DNA of 64,000 nucleotides from an uncultured Pelagibacteraceae bacterium (GTDB lineage Bacteria; Pseudomonadota; Alphaproteobacteria; Pelagibacterales; Pelagibacteraceae). Shown piece by piece: positions 38,052 through 46,543 of this stretch. Below the pieces are notes generated by a model that saw nothing but the letters and a program-made list of their open reading frames with translations, was not told the origin of the DNA and did not search any database. Numbering within the stretch: the stretch's first letter is position 1; each line of letters begins with the position of its first letter. The translations under genes and the position numbers were made by a program. The stretch is from NCBI GenBank assembly GCA_902514805.1, contig CABXSF010000003.1, positions 1 to 64,000 of the forward strand, written 5' to 3'.

Positions 38052-38441
38052 ATGAATAAAATATTAGTTGAAGTATCTGTTGGTGAGTTATTAGATAAAT
38101 TAACTATCCTTGAAATCAAAAAAGACAAAATCAAAGACGCAGAAAAATTAAAATTCATAAATTTAGAATATGATTCTTTAAAGGAACAATATGATAAAAA
38201 TGTGAAAGTTAATGAAAAGATTAAGAGTCTTTTCTCTGAATTAAAAGAAATAAATGCTAAACTGTGGGATATTGAAGATAATAAAAGACAATGCGAAAAA
38301 GATTCTAAATTCGATGATCATTTCATTTTATTATCAAGAGAGATCCACTTCTTAAACGATAAACGAGCAAGTATTAAGTTAGAAATTAATAATCACACTG
38401 GATCTAAGATCAAAGAGATTAAAGAATATACTAAATATTAA
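38052..38441 (+). CDS. DUF6165-like coiled-coil protein
   Basis: A 129-aa protein beginning VEVSVGELLDKLTILEIKKDKI, a block I associate with the uncharacterised DUF6165 family found among polysaccharide genes. The middle is strongly helical and heptad-like (residues about 30-110, DSLKEQYDKNVKVNEKIKSL and so on), so a coiled-coil dimer is likely. It lies between GT9 and the spermidine synthase genes. Function is unknown; assistance to glycan assembly is only a guess from context. Confidence 0.7.
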   Translation: MNKILVEVSVGELLDKLTILEIKKDKIKDAEKLKFINLEYDSLKEQYDKNVKVNEKIKSLFSELKEINAKLWDIEDNKRQCEKDSKFDDHFILLSREIHFLNDKRASIKLEINNHTGSKIKEIKEYTKY

Positions 38442-39482
38442 TTATTTATTTAGAGAAGATGCAAAATTCCAAGAACAATCAAAGCTTGGGATATAAACTC
38501 TATCTAATGACGTATTGCCAAAACTTTTTTCAAAAAGATTTAACCATTTATCAACTTGTTTAGGTTTTTTATCTTGGCTTCCAACTTGTGCAGTTATTGT
38601 TCCATTTGGCTTAAGAATTCTTTTTAAAGATTTGATATTTTTTGCGGCCAAATCAATACAATACTGATCATCGTTTAAGTCCACATAAATTTTATCATAC
38701 TTATTATCTTCAACTGATTTAATACTTTCAAATGCATCTCCCCATACGCACTGCACATGATTTTTTGTCGTTGCTTTCTTACCTACTTTAGATAAATATT
38801 TTTCACACATTGTTACAACTTCAGGGTCTAATTCATACCAATCAATTAATTTAAAACCTTTAGATATGCATTCTCTTGCTACTCCTCCATCCCCTCCACC
38901 AATGATTGCGGTTTTATCATTTGACGGATTAAGTTTTAAACCAGAGTTAACAAAATTTGAGCTATACAAATGTTCGTCATTTTCTGCTACTTGAAGTTCA
39001 CCGTCTATAAAAAGGGATTTGCCAAACTGTTCTAAATCTAAAATTTCAATGTTTTGACCAACTTTTGATGTAAAGTTTTCTAAAACATCTTTTACCATGT
39101 AATATTTTTTTAAACCTGGGGAGCTATAAATATCATCATAATAACTTGTGGTGTCTCTATTAAACTCTTTTTTAACAATTCTTTTATGTTTGATTTCTTT
39201 TTTTAAAATATCATAAGCAACATTAGGATTTACTTTACCGCATGTAAAAAAATCAAAACTTATAATCCCTCTCTCAGGGAAAGTATGAAAACTAATATGA
39301 CTTTCGGCTAATAAAGCCACAAGAGTAAAGCCCTGTGGTTCGAATTTATACTTTGAAATTTCTAGAACAGTTACCTTTGCCTTCTTTGATATCTTGTAGA
39401 CTAGTTTTTCAAAGAATTTTGGTTCGTACTCTTTTTCAGTACCTATGATATCTAAAGTGACGTGCTCCCCAACCTTCGTCAT
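38442..39482 (-). CDS. Fused S-adenosylmethionine decarboxylase / spermidine synthase
   Basis: A 346-aa two-domain protein. Residues 1-115 are a bacterial SpeD: LLAESHISFHTFPERG, where Ser61 should become the pyruvoyl group after Glu60-Ser61 self-cleavage, with His66 and Cys81 (FFTCGKVNP) as the processing and catalytic residues. Residues about 120-346 are SpeE: FIDGELQVAENDEHLY, AIIGGGDGG and YELDPEVV, an aminopropyltransferase. One polypeptide thus makes decarboxylated SAM and spermidine, releasing MTA. It ends the MTA operon, six bases below the aldolase gene. Confidence 0.92.
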   Translation of the reverse strand: MTKVGEHVTLDIIGTEKEYEPKFFEKLVYKISKKAKVTVLEISKYKFEPQGFTLVALLAESHISFHTFPERGIISFDFFTCGKVNPNVAYDILKKEIKHKRIVKKEFNRDTTSYYDDIYSSPGLKKYYMVKDVLENFTSKVGQNIEILDLEQFGKSLFIDGELQVAENDEHLYSSNFVNSGLKLNPSNDKTAIIGGGDGGVARECISKGFKLIDWYELDPEVVTMCEKYLSKVGKKATTKNHVQCVWGDAFESIKSVEDNKYDKIYVDLNDDQYCIDLAAKNIKSLKRILKPNGTITAQVGSQDKKPKQVDKWLNLFEKSFGNTSLDRVYIPSFDCSWNFASSLNK

Positions 39483-39488
39483 AAAAAG

Positions 39489-40136
39489 TTATCCTTTTTT
39501 ATAGTTTTTAACTTTTTCTAATATTACATCCATCTCGCTTGATGAAAGAATCTTAGGTTCTCCTAACTTTATTGCATTTATGTATTGATGGCAAATATTT
39601 TCAACTTCTTCTGCAAGTTCGAAAGCTGAGTTCAAGTTATCCCCATAAGCAACTTGACCGTGATTAGACATCAAGCATGCTTTTCTATTTTTTAATGCTT
39701 CAATAATATTGTCAGATAGTTCTTGTGTTCCAAAAGTTGCATACTTTGCACACTTTATATTATCTCCTCCAGCTAAAGCTATCATGTAATGAAAAGCTGG
39801 AATGTCTTTATTGTGTGCAGATACAGCTGTTGCGTGTGGTGAGTGAGCATGAACGACTGCTTTTGCATCAGCCTTCTTTAAATAAATATCTTTATGAAAT
39901 CTCCATTCCGAAGAAGGCTGCAAACCTTTTTCATCATATCTCCCTTCTAAAGATACAAAGACGATATCATCAGCTTTTAAGCTGTCGTATTTTTTGCCTG
40001 ATGGAGTAATTAAAAATCCCTCTTCATTATTGTTCTGAGCTTTAAGTGAAATATTTCCCGATCTTAACGGAGATAAATTTGTACTATTTAGTTTTTGAGC
40101 AAATTTTATTATTTCTTCTCTACTTTTAACGTCCAT
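39489..40136 (-). CDS. Class II aldolase, FucA/Ald2-like (probable 5-methylthioribulose-1-phosphate aldolase)
   Basis: A 215-aa class II aldolase/adducin protein with FucA-type residues: Glu77 in PSSEWRFH, zinc ligands His96 and His98 in VVHAHSPHATAV, and His159 in SNHGQVAYG. The resemblance to E. coli FucA runs almost through the C-terminal half (FHYMIALAGGD, YATFGTQELS). No fucose genes are nearby, but mtnA and mtnP are. The best reading is Ald2 of the DHAP shunt, cleaving methylthioribulose 1-phosphate to DHAP and methylthioacetaldehyde. MtnB dehydratase is the alternative. Confidence 0.78.
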   Translation of the reverse strand: MDVKSREEIIKFAQKLNSTNLSPLRSGNISLKAQNNNEEGFLITPSGKKYDSLKADDIVFVSLEGRYDEKGLQPSSEWRFHKDIYLKKADAKAVVHAHSPHATAVSAHNKDIPAFHYMIALAGGDNIKCAKYATFGTQELSDNIIEALKNRKACLMSNHGQVAYGDNLNSAFELAEEVENICHQYINAIKLGEPKILSSSEMDVILEKVKNYKKG

Positions 40137-40449
40137 AATTTTTCAAATATTTTAAAAATAAATATCCAAAAATTACACCTACGCCTATTAGGATATACTG
40201 GTAAAGCTTTAATAGTAAAAACTGTGGTGGAAGCTCACTTTCATAAGGGTTCTGCATAAAAAAGTTTTTTGAACCGTCTTCATACAAATCAACAGGTCCA
40301 ATAACTAAATAAATTCCATAAATTGCTATATAAATACATGGTGCTAAAGAAAAATAAATTAATGTCTTATTATTCTTAACAATACTTAGCCAATTAGCTG
40401 AAACTCCAACTAATAAAAGACAAACAAGTGATAAAATAAGTGGGTTCAT
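40126..40449 (-). CDS. Putative three-pass membrane protein in the MTA operon
   Basis: A 107-aa protein with hydrophobic segments at residues 1-19 (NPLILSLVCLLLVGVSANWL), 29-51 (LIYFSLAPCIYIAIYGIYLV) and 80-102 (LYQYILIGVGVIFGYLFLKY). A polar loop (DLYEDGSKNFFMQNPYESEL) lies between segments two and three. It overlaps mtnA by four bases and the aldolase by 11, so it is surely translated as part of this operon. I recognise no family. Its place suggests handling of a product of the pathway, which is untested. Confidence 0.65.
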   Translation of the reverse strand: MNPLILSLVCLLLVGVSANWLSIVKNNKTLIYFSLAPCIYIAIYGIYLVIGPVDLYEDGSKNFFMQNPYESELPPQFLLLKLYQYILIGVGVIFGYLFLKYLKNYGR

Positions 40450-41516
40450 TTAAATAAATTTTTTAATCCTTTTTCTGATGCTTCGCAAATACCATTTTCT
40501 GTTATTAAACCTGTTATATATTTTGCTGGAGTAACATCAAATGCTAAATTCATAGCCTTACTTTTATTTGGATATATCTTTACTTTTTTTACCTTTCCAT
40601 CTTCGTCAACACCTTCAATTTTTGACAACTCTTCTGAACTTCTTTCTTCGATAGGAATATCTTTAGAATTTTTAATTTTCCAATCGATAGTCGAACTTGG
40701 TAAAGCCACATAAAAGGGTATATTGTTATCTTTTGCAGCCAGGGCTTTTAAATAAGTTCCCACTTTATTACATACATCACCATTTGATAATGTGCGGTCA
40801 GTTCCAACAATACACATATCAACTTGTCCTCTTTGCATCAAAATTCCACCGGTATTATCTGCAATGATTGTATTTTTGATACCTTCCTCATTTAATTCAT
40901 ATGAGGTTAAATTTGCACCTTGGTTTCTGGGCCTAGTTTCGTCTGCCCAAACATGGACCGGAATACCTTTTTTATGTGCGTGATAAATTGGTGATGTGGC
41001 AGTGCCCCAATTAATTGTTGCGAGCCAACCAGCATTGCAATGAGTTAAAATATTTACTGTATCTTTTTTTTTATTATAGATTTCCTCAATAATCTTTAAT
41101 CCATTTAAACCAATACTTTCACAAAACTTTATATCTTCTTCACAAATTTCCTTTGCTTCATTTAATGCAACAACTAAAATTTTTTCGGAATTTATCCCTG
41201 AAAGTTTGTTCATCATTCTATCTACTGCCCATTTTAAATTAATTGCAGTGGGTCTTGATTTTATTAATTCCACAGCTGATTTTTTTAAAAAAGATTGGTC
41301 ATTATTTTCCAATATTGCTAATACTAAACCATATGCAGCTGTTGCACCTATTAAAGGGGCGCCTCTTACTTCCATTGATTTAATAGCATTTATTGCTTCT
41401 TTAACTGTTTTTAAATTTTTAATTGTAAAATGATGTGGAAGCTTTGTTTGATCAATTATTTTTACTATATTATTTTCAAACCAGATCGTGCGGTATTCTT
41501 TGCCTTCAATTTTCAT
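40446..41516 (-). CDS. mtnA: S-methyl-5-thioribose-1-phosphate isomerase
   Basis: A 356-aa MtnA, converting methylthioribose 1-phosphate to methylthioribulose 1-phosphate. Family blocks: MEVRGAPLIGATAAYGL, ILTHCNAGWLATINWGTA with the catalytic Cys, ADETRPRNQGANLTSYEL, and VGTDRTLSNGDVCNKVGTY with the catalytic Asp. The eIF2B-like fold and RPRNQG motif separate it from other members. It starts four bases inside mtnP (ATGA overlap). Confidence 0.95.
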   Translation of the reverse strand: MKIEGKEYRTIWFENNIVKIIDQTKLPHHFTIKNLKTVKEAINAIKSMEVRGAPLIGATAAYGLVLAILENNDQSFLKKSAVELIKSRPTAINLKWAVDRMMNKLSGINSEKILVVALNEAKEICEEDIKFCESIGLNGLKIIEEIYNKKKDTVNILTHCNAGWLATINWGTATSPIYHAHKKGIPVHVWADETRPRNQGANLTSYELNEEGIKNTIIADNTGGILMQRGQVDMCIVGTDRTLSNGDVCNKVGTYLKALAAKDNNIPFYVALPSSTIDWKIKNSKDIPIEERSSEELSKIEGVDEDGKVKKVKIYPNKSKAMNLAFDVTPAKYITGLITENGICEASEKGLKNLFK

Positions 41517-42382
41517 TTATTTAAAACCCTACCTGCAACTGTATTTAATTTATCTTTAGTTTTTTGTGTTCTTTTTTCTGGTGCCGTTATAATTGCTACA
41601 TCTAAACAATTATTAGTTGGATCTTTAGGATCAATATGTCTTTCAAAATTTTCTATTAGATTTTTAATCATATTTTTTGCTTTTGCAGCATTACCTAAAA
41701 GAACTTTAATTACTTGCTGAACATCAACATTTTCATGATCTGGGTGCCAGCAATCGTAATCTGTAACCATTGAAACTGAGGCATATCTTATCTCAGCTTC
41801 TCTAGCTAATTTTGCTTCTGGCATATTAGTCATTCCAATTACATCAGCTTTCCAAGATCTATATAAGTTAGATTCCGCTAATGTTGAAAACTGAGGGCCC
41901 TCCATTACTACATAAGTGCCTCCTCTTTGATAATCAATTTTTTCCTTTTTAATTGCATCTTCACATGCATCCATTAGTCCAGTCGATGTTGGGTGTGCCA
42001 TTGAAACATGGGCCACAATTTCATCTTCAAAAAAAGTTTTGTTTCTAGCAAAGGTTCTATCAATAAATTGGTCAACAATAACAAATTTGCCTGGTGGCAA
42101 ATTTTCTTTAAGAGATCCTACAGCCGAAATAGAAACAACATCAGTTACTCCAAGTTGCTTGAGCGCATCTATATTTGCTCTAAAATTTATGTATGATGGA
42201 CTAATAAAGTGTCCTTTTCCATGTCGTGGTAAAAAATAAACTTCCTTATTTTTATAATTAGTTTTTAAAATTTTATCAGATGGCTTGCCCCATGGTGTTT
42301 TTAAATCTATAAGTTCTCTATCCTTAAATTCCTCAACATCATACAGACCACTTCCACCAATTATAGCTAATTTATTAATCAT
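41513..42382 (-). CDS. mtnP: S-methyl-5'-thioadenosine phosphorylase
   Basis: A 289-aa MtnP splitting MTA with phosphate into adenine and methylthioribose 1-phosphate. Motifs: LAIIGGSGLYDVEEF, FLPRHGKGHFISPSYINFRAN-like (FLPRHGKGHFISPS), VVMEGPQFSTLAESN, VIGMTNMPEAKLAREAE and VTDYDCWH. These are the MTA-type rather than purine nucleoside phosphorylase signatures. The ATG lies in an eight-base overlap with the unknown cysteine-rich gene upstream. Adenine can be recovered by apt, encoded close by. Confidence 0.95.
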   Translation of the reverse strand: MINKLAIIGGSGLYDVEEFKDRELIDLKTPWGKPSDKILKTNYKNKEVYFLPRHGKGHFISPSYINFRANIDALKQLGVTDVVSISAVGSLKENLPPGKFVIVDQFIDRTFARNKTFFEDEIVAHVSMAHPTSTGLMDACEDAIKKEKIDYQRGGTYVVMEGPQFSTLAESNLYRSWKADVIGMTNMPEAKLAREAEIRYASVSMVTDYDCWHPDHENVDVQQVIKVLLGNAAKAKNMIKNLIENFERHIDPKDPTNNCLDVAIITAPEKRTQKTKDKLNTVAGRVLNK

Positions 42383-43136
42383 AACTTTTAGTTAAAATCT
42401 TGCAACTTTCATCACCAATTGATTTTGCGTAATTAATCCAATTTGCAAATACTAATGTGTCCTTTAAAGAAAGACCATAAGTTAGTTTCCTTTCACCAGA
42501 TTTATAAACCTTTTCATTATTAGCATCAAAATTATGCTCAATTTTTTTCCACTCTTTTTTATATTCCATAATATTTTTTTCTAAGTTTCCAAATTCCGGG
42601 TATTTTTCTACAAATTCACTACAACCTCTTTTTACATGCATCTTAATATTTTTATCAATGCTAGCTTTTAAGTATTTGCCAATATAAATTTCGATTTTCC
42701 TAGCCTCCTCTAAAGTTGTACAATAAATAAATCCTTTATAATTTCCTTTTATATTTTTTCTAGCATCGATCATACATTTTCTTAAGTTTTCATTCTGAAA
42801 ATACAAAATATCAAAAAGAAATTGTAACTTAATCATATCTATAACATTTTTTGGGTCTATTTGAACTTTGTAACAACTAAAACAATATTCTGGCATCACA
42901 CTATAATTCTGAAAAATGTCAAATGCGCGTTCGCATTGTAAATACTCTTTTCCACCTCTTGGTATCTGGGTCATTTTCAAAAATAAATTATTTTTAAAAT
43001 ATTTTTTAATAATGATGTTTGATTTAATTAAAATTTTAGCGATTGACTCGTCTTTTATTTTCTCTCCCTCTTTGTAGTCAATGCTTAACAAGGAGATTTC
43101 TTTATCAGCAATTTTATAGTCTTGATTATTAATCAT
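42375..43136 (-). CDS. Unknown protein with five conserved cysteines (RGCSEF family), MTA operon
   Basis: A 253-aa protein I do not recognise. Its core (about 65-185) carries LQCER (Cys68), PEYCFSC (Cys85, Cys88), NLRKCMIDAR (Cys121) and VKRGCSEFVEKYP (Cys172). All five are conserved in the second copy at 47865-48941, as is the C-terminal block GLSLKDTLVFANW. A metal or iron-sulfur site is plausible, but there is no signal peptide and no known fold signature. It overlaps mtnP by eight bases and leads the minus-strand MTA operon, divergent from apt. Confidence 0.75.
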   Translation of the reverse strand: MINNQDYKIADKEISLLSIDYKEGEKIKDESIAKILIKSNIIIKKYFKNNLFLKMTQIPRGGKEYLQCERAFDIFQNYSVMPEYCFSCYKVQIDPKNVIDMIKLQFLFDILYFQNENLRKCMIDARKNIKGNYKGFIYCTTLEEARKIEIYIGKYLKASIDKNIKMHVKRGCSEFVEKYPEFGNLEKNIMEYKKEWKKIEHNFDANNEKVYKSGERKLTYGLSLKDTLVFANWINYAKSIGDESCKILTKSYD

Positions 43137-43217
43137 TCTTATTTTTTGTAAAAATTGCTAATTTATTGTTTGCCATATTTAAAAGATAGTTTATTTAATA
43201 ATATAACACAAATTTAA

Positions 43218-43745
43218 ATGGACTTAAAAAAATTTATTAGATCTATACCTGACTATCCTAAGAAAGGTATTTTGTTTAGAGACATTACAACTTTAATAAA
43301 AGATGAAAAAGCTTTTGAGGAAACAATTAATCAAATAGTTGAAAGATCCAAAAAGTTTAAATTTAACAAAATTGCAGCAATTGAGTCGAGAGGTTTTGTA
43401 TTTGCGTCTGCTGTTTCATATATTCTTAAAAAACCTTTTATAATGTTAAGAAAAAAAAATAAACTACCTTCTGAAACTCACTCTATTGATTTTGAATTAG
43501 AGTATGGAACTGCAACTATTGAAGTACATAAAGACTCGGTAAATGAAAATGATACTGTTTTAATAATTGACGATTTAATTGCTACAGGTGGAACAGCTGA
43601 AGCAGCTTCAAGACTTATTGAAATCTCAAAAGGAAAAGTTGGAGCATTTATTTTTGTTATAAACTTATTCGATCTAGGTGGATCTGATAAATTAATTAAA
43701 AAAGGCTTTAGGGTTGAAAATTTAATCAATTTTCCGGGCCATTAA
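43218..43745 (+). CDS. apt: Adenine phosphoribosyltransferase
   Basis: A 175-aa Apt joining adenine to PRPP to make AMP. The N terminus (IRSIPDYPKKGILFRDITTLIKD) and the PRPP loop VLIIDDLIATGGTAEAA are diagnostic; IESRGFVFASAVS fits as well. Beside mtnP, whose product is adenine, it closes the purine branch of MTA recycling. It is divergent from the unknown cysteine-rich gene with an 81-base gap, and its stop overlaps the convergent GT2 gene. Confidence 0.96.
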   Translation: MDLKKFIRSIPDYPKKGILFRDITTLIKDEKAFEETINQIVERSKKFKFNKIAAIESRGFVFASAVSYILKKPFIMLRKKNKLPSETHSIDFELEYGTATIEVHKDSVNENDTVLIIDDLIATGGTAEAASRLIEISKGKVGAFIFVINLFDLGGSDKLIKKGFRVENLINFPGH

Positions 43746-44608
43746 TTGATTTCTGGCCTGTACCAAGATTGTTTACCTAATAGAGCGTTGATGGTGCCTG
43801 ACATTCTCATTCTATAAATATTTCTTTTTTTGTTAAAGGTTAATAAGTAGATAGAATATTTTATAAAGTTTCCTAATAAACTAATTAATCCTAATAATAA
43901 CGAGACGAAAATGCCTCGATGTTTTTTATTAAAATAAAATCTTGACCACATCCAATGCCAGTTTCTTGAAAGTTCTATCTCCTCACTGTATTTATCATCA
44001 ACCGCTTTGGCACCCAGGTGATGAATTTTAGAATTTGTAATAATATATAGTTTTCCACCATTTTTTTTTGCCCTTAAACATAAGTCAACGTTTTCTAAAT
44101 ACATAAAAAATTTCTCATCAAAAAAAATATTATCATCAAAACAATCTTTATTAACAATCATTGAATAACCATCAATCTCTTCAACATTGCTAATTATTTT
44201 GTTATCATTTTTAATTATCTTATCAGAATTACTTCTATAATTTGGATAAAGGGGGTTATCTGATAAAGGTGACAAAATTGAAAAATTTTCTAGTTCAGAA
44301 ATTGATTTATTGATATTTAGTATAGTGTCATTTTTTAAAACTACATCTGGATTTAATACATATACATACTGTGTATTAGATTTTACAATACCAAGATTAT
44401 TTCCGGCACCCATCCCTATATTCTTCGACAAAACCACCTCAGTTTTATCATAATTCTGCTCTAATTCTTTTTTTAATTCTCCATCTGATGAGTTTTCAAC
44501 TATTAATTTGTTAAAATCTTTCGGTAGAGAGTTTAAACAATCGTAGATTACTTTTCTACTATTAAACGTGACTATAACAAAGGTTAGATTATTGCTTGTA
44601 AATTCCAT
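43742..44608 (-). CDS. Glycosyltransferase, GT2 family (rhamnosyltransferase-like)
   Basis: A GT-A glycosyltransferase of about 288 aa. It has TFVIVTFNSRKVIYDCL at the start, ENSSDGELKKEL, IGMGAGNNLGI and YVLNPDVVL (the DxD-type site), plus a C-terminal hydrophobic stretch (HRGIFVSLLLGLISLLGNFI). I place the start at ATG 44608; an upstream ATG would add a 32-residue tail overlapping the divergent rfbB. It faces the dTDP-sugar genes, so a deoxysugar such as rhamnose is a likely donor. Confidence 0.83.
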   Translation of the reverse strand: MEFTSNNLTFVIVTFNSRKVIYDCLNSLPKDFNKLIVENSSDGELKKELEQNYDKTEVVLSKNIGMGAGNNLGIVKSNTQYVYVLNPDVVLKNDTILNINKSISELENFSILSPLSDNPLYPNYRSNSDKIIKNDNKIISNVEEIDGYSMIVNKDCFDDNIFFDEKFFMYLENVDLCLRAKKNGGKLYIITNSKIHHLGAKAVDDKYSEEIELSRNWHWMWSRFYFNKKHRGIFVSLLLGLISLLGNFIKYSIYLLTFNKKRNIYRMRMSGTINALLGKQSWYRPEIN

Positions 44609-44657
44609 CTGAGAATGAAGTATACTTAAAATAACTATTGTTGTAAAAAAAAAAGTA

Positions 44658-45677
44658 ATGAAAAAAATTATTGTAACTGGTGGTTTAGGATTTATTGGGA
44701 GCAATCTAATAAAACTTTTGATCGAGAAAAACTATTTTGTAATAAATATTGATAAAGTCAACTATGCTTCAAATTTCTACAATACAAAGAATTTTTCAAA
44801 AAAAAATTATAAATTTTTAAAATTAGACATTAACAATAGGTCTAAACTTAAAAAAATTTTAAATTTAAATAAACCTATTGCTATTTTTAATCTAGCAGCA
44901 GAAACACACGTGGATAGATCAATTGATGCTCCTGCTGAGTTCATTAGAAGTAATATAGTCGGTGTATTCAATTTACTAGAAGTATTCAAAGAATTTACAA
45001 AAAAAAACAAAAAAGCTAAACTAATTCACATTTCTACTGATGAAGTTTTTGGAGATGTTATAAAAAGTAGAAGCAAAGAAACTGACCCTTACAAACCTAG
45101 CTCCCCTTATGCTGCATCAAAAGCATCATCTGATCATTTGGTATATTCTTACGTCAGGACTTATAAATTAAATGCAATGATAACAAATTGTTCAAATAAT
45201 TATGGGCCTCATCAACATCCTGAAAAACTTATTCCTAAATTAATTTACAATATAATTAATAATAAGCCTTTGCCTTTATATGGAAAAGGAAAAAATTCCA
45301 GAGAATGGATATTTGTAGATGATCACTGCGAAGCGTTGTTTAAAGTATTTCAGAACGGGACTAAAGGAGAATTTTATAATATTGGATCCAATGTAAATAG
45401 CAATAATTTAGATATTGCAAAACTATTGATTAATATCTCTAAAAAGAAAATAAGATTAGGCAAAAACGTGAAGATCAAATTTGTAAAAGACAGACCTGGA
45501 CATGATTTTAGGTACGCTTTAGATAGTAAAAAAGTTTTAAAAAAATTCAAATGGAAATGCAAGGTGAACCTTAAAAAAGGTTTAGAAAATACCTTTAATT
45601 GGTATTTCGAAAATATGAAATACTATACAACTTTAAAAAAAAAGGATATCACGAAGAGACTTGGAATAGTTAAATGA
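44658..45677 (+). CDS. rfbB: dTDP-glucose 4,6-dehydratase
   Basis: A 339-aa extended SDR with VTGGLGFIGSNLIKLL at the N terminus, AAETHVDRSID, the catalytic ISTDEVFGD and YAASKASSDHLV, and NNYGPHQHPEKLIPK. It makes dTDP-4-keto-6-deoxyglucose. It leads rfbB-rfbA-rfbC plus a reductase, overlapping rfbA by four bases (ATGA). The set supplies a dTDP-deoxyhexose for surface glycan. Confidence 0.93.
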   Translation: MKKIIVTGGLGFIGSNLIKLLIEKNYFVINIDKVNYASNFYNTKNFSKKNYKFLKLDINNRSKLKKILNLNKPIAIFNLAAETHVDRSIDAPAEFIRSNIVGVFNLLEVFKEFTKKNKKAKLIHISTDEVFGDVIKSRSKETDPYKPSSPYAASKASSDHLVYSYVRTYKLNAMITNCSNNYGPHQHPEKLIPKLIYNIINNKPLPLYGKGKNSREWIFVDDHCEALFKVFQNGTKGEFYNIGSNVNSNNLDIAKLLINISKKKIRLGKNVKIKFVKDRPGHDFRYALDSKKVLKKFKWKCKVNLKKGLENTFNWYFENMKYYTTLKKKDITKRLGIVK

Positions 45678-46543
45678 TAAACAAAGCGATTATTTTAGCA
45701 GGTGGCATGGGTACTCGAATGAGTCCTTTAACAAAAGCTGTAAATAAACAATTGCTTCCTATTTATGACAAACCTCTAATTTTTTATCCTCTTTCAATTA
45801 TGATGTTAGCAAAAATAAAAGATGTTTTAATTATAGTTAACAAAGGTCAATTAAACCAATATAAAAAGATCTTACCAGACGGAAAACGTTTAGGAATTAA
45901 TATAGTTTATAAAGAACAGAAATATCCGAAAGGTCTCCCTGATGCATTTCTTTTGGGAGAAAAATTTATAAATAAAAAAAATGTTGCATTAATTCTAGGA
46001 GATAATTTTTTCTACGGGCAAAATTTAACCTCTAAACTGATTAATTGCACAAAGCTTAAAAATGGTGCAAAAGTAATTTTGCATAAAGTAATTAAACCTG
46101 AATTATTTGGTGTTGCGAAGACGTCGAAAAGTGGAAGAATTTTATCAATAAAAGAAAAGCCTAAAAAATATATTTCTGATTTAGCAATCACTGGTTTATA
46201 TTTTTTTGATAAAAAGGTTGTCGATTATGCGAAAAAACTTAAACCTTCATTTAGAAATGAATTGGAGATAACCGATTTATTGAAATTTTATCTAAAGAAA
46301 AAAAAATTAACATCAGATATTTTGGGGAGAGGTGGTGCCTGGTTAGATACAGGCTCAATAGAAGATTTTTACAAAACTAGCGCCTTTGTCTCTGCAATAG
46401 AAAATAGGCAAGGTTTTAAAATTGCTTGCCTTGAGGAAATTGCTTTTAATAATAAATGGATAGGAAAAAAAGAAATAAAAGATGCAATTCAATTTTATGG
46501 TAAGTGTGACTATACAAATTATTTAAAAAAATTAATCTCATAA
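45674..46543 (+). CDS. rfbA: Glucose-1-phosphate thymidylyltransferase
   Basis: A 289-aa nucleotidyltransferase with ILAGGMGTRMSPLTKAVNKQLLPIYDKP-type N terminus (LAGGMGTRMSPLTKAV), LILGDNFFYG, and GGAWLDTGSIEDFYKTSAFV. It makes dTDP-glucose from dTTP and glucose 1-phosphate, the latter available through a phosphohexomutase such as that at 22.3-23.8 kb. Note ATRMSPL-type changes from the E. coli GTRLYP motif are minor. Confidence 0.94.
   Translation: MINKAIILAGGMGTRMSPLTKAVNKQLLPIYDKPLIFYPLSIMMLAKIKDVLIIVNKGQLNQYKKILPDGKRLGINIVYKEQKYPKGLPDAFLLGEKFINKKNVALILGDNFFYGQNLTSKLINCTKLKNGAKVILHKVIKPELFGVAKTSKSGRILSIKEKPKKYISDLAITGLYFFDKKVVDYAKKLKPSFRNELEITDLLKFYLKKKKLTSDILGRGGAWLDTGSIEDFYKTSAFVSAIENRQGFKIACLEEIAFNNKWIGKKEIKDAIQFYGKCDYTNYLKKLIS

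Noticed and set aside
43735..43765. Terminator between apt and the GT2 gene
   Set aside because: A five-base GGCCA/TGGCC pair with a long loop and no T-run is too weak.
44609..44704. 32-residue N-terminal extension of the GT2 gene
   Set aside because: Overlaps the divergent rfbB start and adds a hydrophobic tail not found before the normal VIVTFN opening; ATG 44608 is more likely.
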